Assembly (NCBI RefSeq): GCF_927798115.1
Contig: NZ_CAKMMG010000010.1
Location: 62,001 to 126,000, forward strand
Length of the DNA stretch: 64,000 nt
Origin: Paenibacillus auburnensis
Lineage (GTDB): Bacteria; Bacillota; Bacilli; Paenibacillales; Paenibacillaceae
Direction of reading: 5' to 3'
Below, piece after piece: positions 1-9,971 of this stretch (position 1 is the stretch's first letter; each line of letters starts with the position of its first letter). The translations under genes and the position numbers were made by a program. The notes under the pieces are model-generated. The model was given only the letters and a program-made list of their open reading frames with translations. It was not told the DNA's origin and did not search any database.

Positions 1-1436
1 TGACTACAGGCTGGATTTTTTTCATCATTCTGATCTCCGGCCAAACCCAATTTCTAAAGCGGAAATTATTGATGCTCCTGTTTATCCCGGCCTCCATCTC
101 CTCGCTCGGTGTGGTGCTGAATCCGAACGGCTGGTTTGTTCTTCCGGTTAACGGTGGATATGTCGAAAGAATCTATGGCCCTATTTTCTGGATCAATATT
201 TCCATCCTCATTATCCACGCCATTGTTTCCTTATATATTCTATATGTAGCGCTCATCTCTGACCAGGCAGACCGGATAAAAAACCAGGTCATGTACATGC
301 TTAAAGGGATCCTTGCGGTGACTGTATTTCTTCTGCTCGATATCTTCCTGAATGTTGTCCTCGATGATTATCTGCCGGTTATTCCAGGATTCACTTCTCT
401 GGGCATAGTGATATCCGCCATTTTCTTTCTGATTACCATCCGACAGGATAAAGTATTTGATATTGTGACCATCGCCCATCAGGACATTATTGATACGATG
501 GAATACGGAATACTCGTGCTTGACGACCAGGAGCGGGTGGTAGAGATTAATCAGGCGCTTCACCCCTTCTCGGTGCTGAAGACCGGTGACCGGTTCGATA
601 TGAGAGTCATCCTGCCGGACAGTGCAGATCAAGCTGAACTCTTTCTGCATAAATATCTGAAACAGCCCGATGAGAGCGCTGAGATTGAATTTCTGCATCC
701 GGACAGCGGATTATACATCAGTATTCAAGTCGCGCCTATTAAAGTCAGTGCAGTCAGGGTTGGGCGGATCATCACCTTCCAGAATATCACAGAGCTCCGC
801 CGGCTCATTAATGAGACTAATCATCAGAATACCATTCTGCAGGAAAGAAATGAATCCTTAATCAAGATACAGGAGGAGCTATTTCAGACCAACCGCAAGC
901 TTATGAAAATGGCCATTACCGACAGCCTGACAGGATGCTATAACCGTCATTATCTGACACAGCAGTTAGAGAAGGAAGTTAACCGGAGCCGGGATTATGC
1001 ACTCCCGTCTGCACTGATCCTAATCGATATCGATTTCTTCAAAGCGGTGAATGACCGTTACGGTCACTTAGCCGGGGATGCGGTGATTTGCGGGACAGTC
1101 GAGGTTCTCCAGCAAACGCTGCGGCAGGATGATATTCTGGCCCGCTACGGCGGAGAGGAATTCATTATCTATTTACCCGGTACGGATGAGGCCCAAGCGC
1201 TTGCGATAGCGGAGCAGCTCAGATCCAATATCGAATCCAATAAAATGAGTATCGACAACATAGACCATCCGGTGTCGGTTACCATCAGCATGGGTCTGCT
1301 AAGTGTCCGTGATTTCAAGGCCCGGCAGCCCAAAGAGGCTTCCGCCTACCTGAGTGACTTGTTCAAAACAGTTGACCAGGCCCTCTATGCCGCGAAACAT
1401 CAAGGCCGCAACCGGATTGTTCCGGTTAAGGGGTAA
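1..1436 (+). CDS. Membrane diguanylate cyclase (7TM-like sensor, PAS, GGDEF), 5' end outside window
   Basis: Makes the second messenger c-di-GMP. The frame is open to the first base of the window, so the N-terminus is missing; the first internal Met is at 69. What remains has about four to five hydrophobic helices up to roughly residue 130 (counted from that Met), in the style of a histidine-kinase N-terminal 7TM sensor. A PAS-like segment follows (about 140-240), then a short coiled coil and a GGDEF domain (about 285-450). The active-site motif is intact as GGEEF near residue 360, and RQDD lies just upstream at the position of the RxxD inhibitory site, so an active, product-inhibited cyclase is expected. 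A terminator hairpin follows the stop. The input ligand cannot be read from the sequence. Confidence 0.93.
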   Translation, partial: TTGWIFFIILISGQTQFLKRKLLMLLFIPASISSLGVVLNPNGWFVLPVNGGYVERIYGPIFWINISILIIHAIVSLYILYVALISDQADRIKNQVMYMLKGILAVTVFLLLDIFLNVVLDDYLPVIPGFTSLGIVISAIFFLITIRQDKVFDIVTIAHQDIIDTMEYGILVLDDQERVVEINQALHPFSVLKTGDRFDMRVILPDSADQAELFLHKYLKQPDESAEIEFLHPDSGLYISIQVAPIKVSAVRVGRIITFQNITELRRLINETNHQNTILQERNESLIKIQEELFQTNRKLMKMAITDSLTGCYNRHYLTQQLEKEVNRSRDYALPSALILIDIDFFKAVNDRYGHLAGDAVICGTVEVLQQTLRQDDILARYGGEEFIIYLPGTDEAQALAIAEQLRSNIESNKMSIDNIDHPVSVTISMGLLSVRDFKARQPKEASAYLSDLFKTVDQALYAAKHQGRNRIVPVKG

Positions 1437-1440
1437 AGAG

Positions 1441-1497
1441 AAAGACCAGTTCCGGGCGGGAGTATTCCGCCGCTGAACTGGTCTTCACTCTTTTATT
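1441..1497. terminator. Hairpin terminator between convergent genes
   Basis: The arms AAGACCAGTTC (1442-1452) and GAACTGGTCTT (1475-1485) are perfectly complementary, with a GC-rich inner stem and a T-rich tail on the plus strand. It lies between the stop of the GGDEF gene and the stop of the dihydroxyacetone kinase gene and may serve both. Confidence 0.8.
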
Positions 1498-1518
1498 GAA
1501 GCCTGATAAGCCCCCGTG

Positions 1519-3279
1519 CTAGTGCATGGCTTCTGAAAGCCCGGTGAAAATCACGCCCAGCGCATAAGCGCCGGCATCGGGGTAACCGATACTCCGCTCG
1601 CCGACGGTACCCGCTCTGCCCATCCGGGCCACGATCGTTTCGGTCTGCTTGGCTCCTTCCACAGCGGCAGCCGCCGCCTTGCCCGAAGCCGTGCGGAAAT
1701 CTTCGCCCTGCAGGGCACTGTTCTTCCACGATTCGGCGTAAGGAACCAGCGCATCGATGAGCGTCTTGTCACCCACCACAGCCCCTCTGCCAAATGCTCT
1801 TTCTCCGGTGTCCTGGATGCCTTTGACTACGGCAGCTATCATCTCAGCGAACTCCTGCATCGATAATTCGCTTCTGGCTCCGGCATATTTGCCCGCAGCC
1901 CGGAAGCCAGAACCCCAAATAGGGCCGGAAGCCCCGCCGCAATGCTCCATAATAACCAGCGAGCAGGCATCCAGGAAGCTTCCGATATCCGAAATATGCT
2001 TCTCCGTAATCTCTTTCCATTCTGTCTTTAATTGCTTGAACCCTTTGGCGACACTCATTCCAAAGTCACCGTCTCCGGCATGGGCATCCAGCTCACAGAA
2101 CGGAATCTCATTCTGAATAATGATTTCACTCATTTTATCTATGCCGTACACCAGATTGTTCAGGGTCAGCTTATCTCCTGCAATCGTGGCATAATCCGCA
2201 TCCGTCTCACAGGTAAAGGATACCGCCTGCTCCTGTTCCGGCTCCCTGACGGCCTCTGTATATTTTACCGGTTCGAACGGTCCTTGTAGGAACAAGGCAG
2301 GGGTATGACACTCGTCTGCAAGCAGCTCCTTGAGCTGATCATCCAGCTTCATCAGCGACAGGGAGGCCCCTGCCATATCGATGCTGGTCATGAAATTGCC
2401 AGCCAGTACGTTATGTACTGTAATTTGTCTGGCATCCAGTTCACGGACGACCGAGTTGCTCAGCAGATACAGCTCCTGAAGCGGGGTGCCGCCGAATCCG
2501 TTGACGAGTACGGTAACCTCCCGGACCTTGTCTCCGCTTGCGTCCAGGCTCTCCAGTAAGGCGGAGACCATTCTGCCTGCCAGCTCGTCGGCTGTTACGA
2601 CAGGCTCTCTGCGGATACCCGGCTCACCGTGAATGCCGACCCCATATTCCATTTCATTCTCCTCAAGCTTGAAGGTAGGCGTTCCCTTGGCCGGAACCGT
2701 GCAGGAAGTGAAGGCAAAGCCGATGCTCCGGGTATGATCAATTGCCTTTTGGGCCGCTTCCTTCACCTCCCGCAGGGACATTCCCCGCTCTGCTGCCGCC
2801 CCAGCGATTTTATGCACCAGGACCGTACCGGCCACCCCTCTTTTGCCGACGGTGTAGAGGCTGTCTTCCACGGCAATATCATCATCGACCTTCACATAAT
2901 CGACCTCTATGCCGTCTTCGCCCGCCAGAAACGCGGCATTCTTGAAATTCATCATATCGCCGCTGTAATTTTTGATAATTAACAGGGTTCCCTTCTGCCC
3001 CGCCGTAGAGCGGATCGCCTGGTACACCTGAATTTGGGAGGGAGATGCGAAGATATCGCCGCAGACTGCGGCATCCAGCATCCCTTTTCCGACGAATCCG
3101 GCATGGGCAGGTTCATGTCCGCTTCCCCCGCCGCTGATTAACGTCACTTTGTCCGGATTTAACTGCTTCTTCGTGATGACTTTGTACTTGCTGTTGAACG
3201 CAAGGCTTGGATGGGCCAGCACCAGCCCGCTGCACATCTCCCGTACCATTGTCTCCGGTGTATTTATGATTTTCTTCAT
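1519..3279 (-). CDS. dhaK: ATP-dependent dihydroxyacetone kinase, DhaK-DhaL single chain
   Basis: Phosphorylates dihydroxyacetone to DHAP in the cytoplasm. Residues 1 to about 330 are the DhaK domain, with the GGGSGHEPAHAGFVG substrate loop and GVGIHGEPGIRR, whose His forms the covalent hemiaminal with the substrate. Residues from about 370 to the end are DhaL, with the DAHAGDGDFG ADP/Mg-binding motif. At 586 aa it matches the one-chain ATP-using kinases rather than the split PTS-driven DhaK/L/M proteins. It starts one base after the stop of the upstream glycerol dehydrogenase gene, so the two form an operon that takes glycerol to dihydroxyacetone to DHAP. Confidence 0.95.
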   Translation of the reverse strand: MKKIINTPETMVREMCSGLVLAHPSLAFNSKYKVITKKQLNPDKVTLISGGGSGHEPAHAGFVGKGMLDAAVCGDIFASPSQIQVYQAIRSTAGQKGTLLIIKNYSGDMMNFKNAAFLAGEDGIEVDYVKVDDDIAVEDSLYTVGKRGVAGTVLVHKIAGAAAERGMSLREVKEAAQKAIDHTRSIGFAFTSCTVPAKGTPTFKLEENEMEYGVGIHGEPGIRREPVVTADELAGRMVSALLESLDASGDKVREVTVLVNGFGGTPLQELYLLSNSVVRELDARQITVHNVLAGNFMTSIDMAGASLSLMKLDDQLKELLADECHTPALFLQGPFEPVKYTEAVREPEQEQAVSFTCETDADYATIAGDKLTLNNLVYGIDKMSEIIIQNEIPFCELDAHAGDGDFGMSVAKGFKQLKTEWKEITEKHISDIGSFLDACSLVIMEHCGGASGPIWGSGFRAAGKYAGARSELSMQEFAEMIAAVVKGIQDTGERAFGRGAVVGDKTLIDALVPYAESWKNSALQGEDFRTASGKAAAAAVEGAKQTETIVARMGRAGTVGERSIGYPDAGAYALGVIFTGLSEAMH

Positions 3280-3280
3280 C

Positions 3281-4417
3281 TTATACCCCCTTGGCCAGCT
3301 TGTAGTTCCGGCCTAACTGGTCTGCTACCCGAATGGCTGCGGCAACAGCTTCTGCAGTGACCGGGAATGGCATCGAATGAATCGACTCTTCCGCAATGCA
3401 GGCTTTCTGCGCCACATTCAGCAGCTCTTCAGGCGAAATGCTGTCCACTCCAATGTCTGCCAGGCAGACTGGAAGACCCACAGAGATACAGAATTCCAGT
3501 ACCTCGTTCAGCTCGCTGCCGGCAGCATTCTCAAGCACCAGTTGGGCGATAGTACTGAAGGCCACCTTCTCGCCATGGTAATAGTGGTGTGTACCCTCAA
3601 GCGAGGTCAGACCGTTATGAATCGCATGGGCAGCAGCAAGTCCGCCGCTTTCGAACCCTAGGCCTGATAACAGGATATTGGTTTCTATAATATTCTCCAG
3701 CGCAGGAGTGACCTGATTGCAGTCGCTCGCCACCTTGGCATTTAATCCGTCTTTGAGTAAAGTTTCATAGCAGAACTTCGCCAGCACAAGTGCCGTATTT
3801 GTTCCTTTAGCAGGTCCGCACACGCCCTCGCGTACACCGCAAGGCAGGCCAGCGTTGACATTAGAGTAAGAATTTGAAGTCGCCCGGGCTTCGAAATAAG
3901 TCGAGAGCGCATCTCCCATCCCGGATACGAGAAATCTTGTTGGCGCATTTGCAATCACCGTTGTATCGATCATGACCACACTGGGGCTTTGCTTGAAATA
4001 AGCATAGTCATCGAATTGTCCCTCTGGTGTGTACAGAACTGCGGAATGGCTTGTCGGCGCATCGGTCGCCGCGATCGTCGGCACGATTATCAAGGCTTCG
4101 CCTTCGGCTACGCATTTCGCCGTATCAATCGCCTTGCCTCCCCCGAGGCCGATGGTACAGGAACAGGAATTTTCCCGAGCCAGCTCCTTGAGGCGCGCGA
4201 CCTCTTCGCGGGAGCATTCGCCCCGGAAGTTGCTCTCTACGAGCGTGATCTTGAATTTATCGGCGGTAAAATCAAGCTTCGCCTGCACACGCTTCACGTC
4301 ATCCGGGTGGGCGATAAGAAGTGCTGAATTGCCGAAGGTCTGCACAAAGTAACCGAGGTTGAACAGTTCATCCTCACCTTGCACATATTTAGTTGGGCTG
4401 ATAAAGGCTTTTCTCAT
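3281..4417 (-). CDS. gldA: Glycerol dehydrogenase (iron-type ADH family)
   Basis: Oxidises glycerol to dihydroxyacetone with NAD. At 378 aa it has the usual GldA length. Visible motifs are the nucleotide-binding GLGGGKAIDTAK, the metal-site GMGDALSTYFEAR and two metal His in AHAIHNGL and HGEKVAF. It is the first gene of a two-gene operon with the dihydroxyacetone kinase and diverges from a PocR-type regulator. An AGGAGG ribosome site lies just upstream of the ATG. A related polyol such as 1,2-propanediol could also be a substrate, because PocR-type sensors bind it. Confidence 0.92.
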   Translation of the reverse strand: MRKAFISPTKYVQGEDELFNLGYFVQTFGNSALLIAHPDDVKRVQAKLDFTADKFKITLVESNFRGECSREEVARLKELARENSCSCTIGLGGGKAIDTAKCVAEGEALIIVPTIAATDAPTSHSAVLYTPEGQFDDYAYFKQSPSVVMIDTTVIANAPTRFLVSGMGDALSTYFEARATSNSYSNVNAGLPCGVREGVCGPAKGTNTALVLAKFCYETLLKDGLNAKVASDCNQVTPALENIIETNILLSGLGFESGGLAAAHAIHNGLTSLEGTHHYYHGEKVAFSTIAQLVLENAAGSELNEVLEFCISVGLPVCLADIGVDSISPEELLNVAQKACIAEESIHSMPFPVTAEAVAAAIRVADQLGRNYKLAKGV

Positions 4418-4561
4418 CTGAACTCCTCCTAAAAGTTTTGCGGAAGATCCGCTTCTTTTTGATATAACTTTGCAGCAAAACTGGCCTCGTAAGCATTAAT
4501 TCCTAATATAGGTCAAGTATAGTCTGCCCAATATCCATAAGCACTGTACTATCCCCACTAA

Positions 4562-4575
4562 ATTAAGCGTTTTCA
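4562..4575. promoter_or_regulatory. Candidate cre (CcpA) site
   Basis: ATTAAGCGTTTTCA matches the Bacillus cre consensus TGWAANCGNTNWCA at all positions except the first two. It lies in the divergent promoter region between the glycerol operon and its regulator, where carbon catabolite repression would be expected. This is a consensus match only. Confidence 0.4.
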
Positions 4576-4587
4576 CATTGTGTTTTC

Positions 4588-4615
4588 TTGTTATATACTT
4601 ATCCAATAGTATAAT
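4588..4615 (+). promoter_or_regulatory. Sigma-A-like promoter for the PocR/AraC gene
   Basis: TTGTTA at 4588-4593 and a perfect TATAAT at 4610-4615, spaced by 16 bases, lie 54 bases ahead of the start codon. The rest of the 250-base gap holds the cre-like site; I could not identify the promoter of the divergent operon with confidence. Confidence 0.5.
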
Positions 4616-4668
4616 CTTGCACTCTGTTTCCTAAATCCCTATGCTTTCGCTATTTAAGGAGGACAACC

Positions 4669-5709
4669 ATGAGCAATCCGCTGTTCAATCTGGAGAATAT
4701 TATCGACCTGGAGAAATGGCATGTGCTGCAGGACTCCCTCGCGCTCGTCACCAAGATGGCGATTATTACCGTTAACTATAAAGGTATTCCCGTCAGCAAG
4801 CACAGCTACTGCCAGCCCTTCTGCCAGGGAGTGAGGAAGGATGACGTGCTGTCCCAGTACTGCCAGAAATGTGATGCCCGGGGCGGCCTTGAAGCGGTAA
4901 GGCTCAATTCACCTTATATCTATCAATGCCATTTCAACATTGTCGATATTGCCATCCCGATCATCATTGATAATCAATACATCGGAGCGGTCATGGCCGG
5001 ACAGATCCGGCTCCGTGATTCCGGCCAGCAGCTGGAGCAATTGGTCTCACGGCCACCGAGTGCCGATACGGAGAACAAGTTCAAGGCGCTTGAAGCGGAA
5101 TATGCGTCTTTGCCTACCCTATCCTATGAAGAAGTATCGACCACCGCAGATATGTTATTTCACTTGTGCAATTATGTTGTAGGTGAAGCCATCTCGAAGA
5201 ATACGACGATCCAGATGTACAAAAAAACGCTGCTCAGGGAACCGGCCTCACCCGCCATCGACTTTGCTCCTGCCTCCAATCAGGTCTACGGCCATCTTCA
5301 GGCGATGCAAAGCGAGCTGTCCCATACGCTGGTGGAACATTCGATTAAGGAGCTTAGCGTGATGCAGTTCCGGTCATCCAATCCGCTGCTGCAGCCTGCC
5401 TTTGATTATTTCTATCAGCATAAGCATAAGAATATAACCCTGAATGACATGGCCAAACAATGCCATATCAGCCCAAGCTATTTCAGCCGGATCTTCACCA
5501 AGGAGACCGGGGAGAACTTCTCCACCTTCGCTCCGCGGCTGAAGATCGAGTGGGCCAAGCAGCTCCTGGAGACAACCGATCAGCCCGTCAATCAGATCAG
5601 CGACACGTTAGGCTTCTGTGATGCCGGCTACTTCATTAAGACATTCAAAAAGTTTGAACACCTCACGCCTGCCGTGTACCGGACTATGTATAGGGATAGA
5701 CAACAATGA
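4669..5709 (+). CDS. PocR-domain AraC-family transcription regulator
   Basis: Likely activator of the divergent glycerol/dihydroxyacetone operon. Residues 10-190 form a PocR sensory domain with the typical Cys-rich stretch (CQPFCQGV then CQKCDARG) and IAIPIIIDNQYIGAV. Known members of this family sense small diols or hydrocarbon derivatives. The C-terminal 100 residues are a double HTH of AraC type (ITLNDMAKQCHISPSYFSRI and the GFCDAGYFIKTFKK signature). The start is supported by AAGGAGG seven bases upstream. The role of activator of the neighbouring operon is inferred from domain type and divergent position. Confidence 0.9.
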   Translation: MSNPLFNLENIIDLEKWHVLQDSLALVTKMAIITVNYKGIPVSKHSYCQPFCQGVRKDDVLSQYCQKCDARGGLEAVRLNSPYIYQCHFNIVDIAIPIIIDNQYIGAVMAGQIRLRDSGQQLEQLVSRPPSADTENKFKALEAEYASLPTLSYEEVSTTADMLFHLCNYVVGEAISKNTTIQMYKKTLLREPASPAIDFAPASNQVYGHLQAMQSELSHTLVEHSIKELSVMQFRSSNPLLQPAFDYFYQHKHKNITLNDMAKQCHISPSYFSRIFTKETGENFSTFAPRLKIEWAKQLLETTDQPVNQISDTLGFCDAGYFIKTFKKFEHLTPAVYRTMYRDRQQ

Positions 5710-5760
5710 ATACATGATATCGATATGAAACTATAGGATCTATTAAGATAACGTCTTAAC

Positions 5761-5806
5761 AGACAGAAACAGCATGGCTCTATCACGAGCCATGCTGTTT
5801 CTGTCT
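5761..5806. terminator. Strong bidirectional terminator
   Basis: A perfect 20-bp stem (5761-5780 with 5787-5806) and a 6-base loop lie between the convergent AraC and mqo genes. T-rich tracts follow on the plus strand. Confidence 0.85.
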
Positions 5807-5833
5807 TTATTATTAAAGGATTTATGCACTCGA

Positions 5834-7342
5834 TCAGAAATAAGCCTGCTTCTGCGGGGCTTCTTCGCGCAGGCCCAGCGACTGCGTTACGGACGCCAGA
5901 ACCTCCTGAAGCAATTCGGGGTGGGCCGCCAGGGATACGCCGTAGGAAGGAATCATCTCTTTGATCTTCGGCTCCCATGCCTTCATATGCTGCGGGAAGC
6001 ATTTCTCCAGCACCTCCAGCATGACATGGACGGCAGTGGAAGCACCCGGAGATGCGCCAAGCAGCGCAGCTACCGAGCCATCAGCGGCACTGACCACCTC
6101 TGTACCGAATTGAAGCGTCCCTTTGCCCTCCGCCGTATCCTTGATCACCTGTACACGCTGGCCGGCAACGACGATTTTCCAGTCTTCACTTTTGGCATTC
6201 GGAATAAACTCGCGCAGTTCGTTCATGCGCTGTTCGTTCGATAACATCAGCTGCTGGATCAGATATTTAGTCAGCGCCATTTCCTTCGCACCTGCCGCCA
6301 GCATCGTGAACAGATTATTCGGTTTAACGGAATTAATCAGATCCAGGTTGGATCCTGTTTTGAGGAACTTCGGCGAGAAGCCGGCAAACGGTCCGAACAG
6401 CAGCGCCTTCTGATTGCCAATATACCGGGTATCCAGATGGGGAACTGACATGGGCGGGGCACCGAGCTTGGCTTTCCCGTATACTTTGGCATGATGCCGC
6501 GCGACAACCTCGGGATTCTGGCAGACCATGAATAATCCGCTCACCGGAAACCCTCCGATATGTTTGGACTCCGGGATGCCGGTTTTTTGCAATAAAGACA
6601 GGCTTCCGCCGCCAGCACCGATAAAGACGAATTTGGCTGCATGGTATTCAATCTGCCCGTTATCCAGATTCTGCACTTTAACCTTCCACATGCCATCGCC
6701 CGTCCGTTTTATATCCTTAATTCCGTGCTTATAGTGGACCTCAACATCCCGGCCTTGCAGATGATCGAATAACAGCCGGGTCAACGCGCCAAAGTTAACA
6801 TCGGTTCCTGCGTCGGTTTTGGTTGCGGCGACCGGCTGATTCGGGGTGCGGCCCTCCATCATCAACGGAATCCATTCCTTCAGCTTCCGGGGGTCATCGG
6901 AGAACTCCATCCCTTGAAACAGCGGATTTTTTGATAGCGCTTTAAATCGCTTGTTCAAGAAACTTACCGCCTGCTCCCCCTCCACCCAGCTCATGTGCGG
7001 GATCGGCATAATGAAGTCCTGCGGACGGCGAATCAAATTATGATCCACCAGGTAGGACCAGAACTGTCTGGAGAGCTGGAACTGCTCGTTGATTTTGACC
7101 GCTTTACTAATGTCTACCGACCCGTCGGGTTTCTCGGACGTATAGTTGAGCTCGCATAGTGCGGCATGACCCGTACCCGCATTGTTCCATTCGTTAGAGC
7201 TTTCTTCTCCCGCGCCTGCAAGCTTCTCAAACACTTTAATTTCCCAGTCCGGGGCCAGCTCTTTCAGCAAAGCTCCCAAAGTCGCACTCATGACTCCTGC
7301 ACCAATTAAGATAATGTCTGTTTTTTTCTGTACGCTGCTCAT
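5834..7342 (-). CDS. mqo: Malate:quinone oxidoreductase
   Basis: Membrane-associated FAD enzyme that oxidises malate to oxaloacetate and passes electrons to quinone. The N-terminus has the FAD Rossmann motif [15 protein letters not shown], followed by [19 protein letters not shown], a hallmark of the Mqo family. A second conserved block is [19 protein letters not shown]. The length of 502 aa is typical. It is monocistronic, with a strong terminator downstream. Confidence 0.96.
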   Translation of the reverse strand: MSSVQKKTDIILIGAGVMSATLGALLKELAPDWEIKVFEKLAGAGEESSNEWNNAGTGHAALCELNYTSEKPDGSVDISKAVKINEQFQLSRQFWSYLVDHNLIRRPQDFIMPIPHMSWVEGEQAVSFLNKRFKALSKNPLFQGMEFSDDPRKLKEWIPLMMEGRTPNQPVAATKTDAGTDVNFGALTRLLFDHLQGRDVEVHYKHGIKDIKRTGDGMWKVKVQNLDNGQIEYHAAKFVFIGAGGGSLSLLQKTGIPESKHIGGFPVSGLFMVCQNPEVVARHHAKVYGKAKLGAPPMSVPHLDTRYIGNQKALLFGPFAGFSPKFLKTGSNLDLINSVKPNNLFTMLAAGAKEMALTKYLIQQLMLSNEQRMNELREFIPNAKSEDWKIVVAGQRVQVIKDTAEGKGTLQFGTEVVSAADGSVAALLGASPGASTAVHVMLEVLEKCFPQHMKAWEPKIKEMIPSYGVSLAAHPELLQEVLASVTQSLGLREEAPQKQAYF

Positions 7343-7489
7343 AAAAAACCTTCCTTATCTCTTGTATATTTGCAAAAAAGAAGCCGGGCCGCTCAGGGGC
7401 TAAAAGAAGCAAGGCTCCACTCAGGGATACTATTAAAAGGTTATCGGCTATTATCAGATAATTATATACAATTTGAAGCAAATAAAAAA

Positions 7490-8881
7490 TCAAAAGTTCA
7501 GCGCCGCTGCCTCCAGCTGTCTAATCACTTCGTTGCGCGCCTGCTCCGTGAATTCCAGTCCGCCGCCCGTTTGAACAATCCGCCCTTCTCCAATCCGTCT
7601 GTCCAGCCAATCGCTGACAAAACCCGGAGCATATCCGCCCTGCCCGAACTCGCCGCCGAAGGCAATCATCGAGGGGTACACCTCAAGATATGCCTCACGA
7701 CTTGGCTGCGGATAGGCATTCGTATACAGCCAGAACTGCACATCATACATGAGCAGCGACAATTCATCTGCGTGAAAAGAGAAGTACCCCTTCTCTTCAA
7801 CAATACGCGTGCACACCGCCCGGATTCGGAACTCTAGCTGCTCTACTTCTGTTATCCGGCTGCACAGCTCCGTCAGCAGAGGCGAGAACCGGCCCTGTGC
7901 TACCTTGCTCAGATCCTCTTCCTTATCTTCCTCTGAGGTATCGAATACCTCCTCATTCACCAGCCCGCGGATAAAGGTCTCGAAATCGGGCGCCAGGTAC
8001 GTAATCTCGTAGTCGTCCTCCTGATCCACATGAATGACCTCAGGCTCCCCATCCTTCCCGCAATAGCGGTAATCCAGCATGATCACATCATGTCCGGCTG
8101 ACGGACAATCGCAGATCACTACTCCAATGTCAGGGTAACCCCATTCTTCAATCATGAACGGACTACCCAGCTCCCCGCAGAGGGAGTATTGTTTGTCACG
8201 GCCAATGCCCATAATCCCGGTTATGGCGACATGATCATCTGCCCAGGAGGTCGCTTCTTCTGTAGGAAAACATGTATTATACGGAACGCCGCCGTTGTGC
8301 TGCTTCATCAGCGCGATGTAGGAAGCCGGCAGCTTGTAGCCGAGTTCCTCCTCAACCGAGGCGATCAGCTGATCACTGGGCGGCTCCAGGACATATTCCT
8401 TCAGAGCATAGTCACTGTCATCCCAGAAGGCAGACAGGTCCATCCCTTCAAAAGGCACCGCACGCTCCGCTTGCTCAGCATCTCTGCGCTGTCTGCTGAG
8501 CTCCCGTCTCATTGAAGTCAACTTCTCTTTAGCCGCTTTCTGCCAGCTCCACTCGAGCAGTCTTGCCGAATCGCCGTCATCCGGGTCTAGGGCCACTGCG
8601 TGGCCGAACGCCTGTGAAGCTTCCTCATATCTCTTGAGATAATAATAAGAATATCCTATGCGGAAATGCCACAACGGGTCGCTCTGCCCTTCCCCGGCTA
8701 TCTGCTGAAACTGCTCCAGCCCTTCTTCGTAACGTTCCAGATTGTTATACGCTCTGCCCAGGCTGCTGATGATTCCGTAATCCCGTTCACCCGGAGGAAT
8801 CTCCAGCAGAGTGTCAACAATCTGCTGATGCTCTCCGTCTTCATGCCACTTTGCCAGCTGTGCGGCCAGGATAGTATCCAT
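7490..8881 (-). CDS. TPR and SMI1/KNR4 (SUKH) domain protein
   Basis: The N-terminal 110 residues form TPR-like helices (for example HFRIGYSYYYLKRYEEASQAF). A SMI1/KNR4 domain follows at about 170-310, recognisable from EEELGYKLPASYIALMKQHN and the later acidic EDDYEITYLAPDFETF. The C-terminal about 120 residues are a separate region I cannot assign. SUKH proteins are often immunity proteins against polymorphic toxins, but no toxin gene lies nearby, so immunity is not supported here. It is single, with its own start region (ATG at 8881). Confidence 0.85.
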   Translation of the reverse strand: MDTILAAQLAKWHEDGEHQQIVDTLLEIPPGERDYGIISSLGRAYNNLERYEEGLEQFQQIAGEGQSDPLWHFRIGYSYYYLKRYEEASQAFGHAVALDPDDGDSARLLEWSWQKAAKEKLTSMRRELSRQRRDAEQAERAVPFEGMDLSAFWDDSDYALKEYVLEPPSDQLIASVEEELGYKLPASYIALMKQHNGGVPYNTCFPTEEATSWADDHVAITGIMGIGRDKQYSLCGELGSPFMIEEWGYPDIGVVICDCPSAGHDVIMLDYRYCGKDGEPEVIHVDQEDDYEITYLAPDFETFIRGLVNEEVFDTSEEDKEEDLSKVAQGRFSPLLTELCSRITEVEQLEFRIRAVCTRIVEEKGYFSFHADELSLLMYDVQFWLYTNAYPQPSREAYLEVYPSMIAFGGEFGQGGYAPGFVSDWLDRRIGEGRIVQTGGGLEFTEQARNEVIRQLEAAALNF

Positions 8882-9061
8882 AGTCTGTGACCTGCCTCCC
8901 CAGTCTAAATATGATGCTATTATTCTACCAGACTGGAGACAACAAATGGAAATCCGCAGAACCTTCGCGCTAAAGGAAATAAGGTTCTTTTGTCGAATAC
9001 CTATGCACTAAACGGCTATTTGTACAATTTTACCAACAACACCAGGGGAGGAATGAATCAT

Positions 9062-9862
9062 ATGGCTTTTACGATTAATAATCTCAAAGATAATCATAAC
9101 GTTGTGATCAAGGAGCAGCTTGGCGGATTTACAGTAATCGAATATAAAGAGGATTTGAGTAGCACAACCATGCTGGAGGCACAATCCAACTACTTCATGA
9201 GCAAGATCAATATGCGCAATAAGCAGCTGATGATCGAACTGAACAATAGTGAGGTTATGCTGAGCGCGGGTGCTATGCAGTATATGGTGGGGAATATCGA
9301 AATGACATCAGGTGTGAAGGGTGTCGGCGGCCTGATGCGCAACATTGTATCCAGTGCAGTCTCCGGATCCAGTGCCATTAAGCCGCTTTATAAGGGGACG
9401 GGGACCATTCTTTTGGAAACCACCTACAAGTACCTGTGGTTAATTGACGTCGACAACGACCATATTGTCATAGACGATGGTATGTTCCTGGCTTGCGAGA
9501 CCACGCTTGAAATCGCTGTAGCTGCGCGTAAGAATCTGTCCTCTGCCGCCCTTGGCGGAGAAGGCCTGTTCAATCTAAGTGCCCGCGGCAAAGGCATCCT
9601 TGCCTTGGAAGCGCCGATTCCCACTGAAGAGGCTGTTGTGGTTGAACTGCAGAACGATGTGCTGAAAGTCGATGGTAATTTCGCGCTCATGTGGTCCAAT
9701 TCACTGGACTTCACCGTCGAGAAATCCGGCAAAACCAAGCTGGGCTCCGCCGCTTCCGGCGAAGGTCTGGTCAATGTGTACCGCGGAACCGGCATGGTAT
9801 GGCTGGCACCGCTGATGCAATACAAGAACAGCCCGTTCACACCTGCCGCTGCACGGCCATAA
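9062..9862 (+). CDS. AIM24 family protein
   Basis: A beta-rich, TRAP-like fold of the AIM24 family; bacterial function is unknown. The start is set at 9062 because AGGGGAGG lies about 10 bases upstream; an in-frame ATG at 9053 is too close to it, and the 24 longer codons starting at 8990 lack a ribosome site. The protein is 266 aa. Conserved family features include Gly-rich repeats (GVGGLMRNIVSSAVSG), KPLYKGTGTILLE, and a second similar RGKGILALE repeat in the C-terminal half. It appears monocistronic. Confidence 0.88.
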   Translation: MAFTINNLKDNHNVVIKEQLGGFTVIEYKEDLSSTTMLEAQSNYFMSKINMRNKQLMIELNNSEVMLSAGAMQYMVGNIEMTSGVKGVGGLMRNIVSSAVSGSSAIKPLYKGTGTILLETTYKYLWLIDVDNDHIVIDDGMFLACETTLEIAVAARKNLSSAALGGEGLFNLSARGKGILALEAPIPTEEAVVVELQNDVLKVDGNFALMWSNSLDFTVEKSGKTKLGSAASGEGLVNVYRGTGMVWLAPLMQYKNSPFTPAAARP

Positions 9863-9898
9863 ACGCCCGGCAAGGCCTACGGCAAGCAGACTATTACC

Positions 9899-9912
9899 TT
9901 GACTTAAGTCAA
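9899..9912. promoter_or_regulatory. Perfect 14-bp palindrome, possible operator
   Basis: TTGACTTAAGTCAA is self-complementary. It lies 23 bases upstream of a TACAAT -10-like hexamer (9935-9940) ahead of the DUF4386 gene. The binding protein is unknown. Confidence 0.35.
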
Positions 9913-9971
9913 TGAAGCGCCGTTACCCGCTGAGTACAATAGAGTCATCTATTCAATAGGGGGTCATGTTG

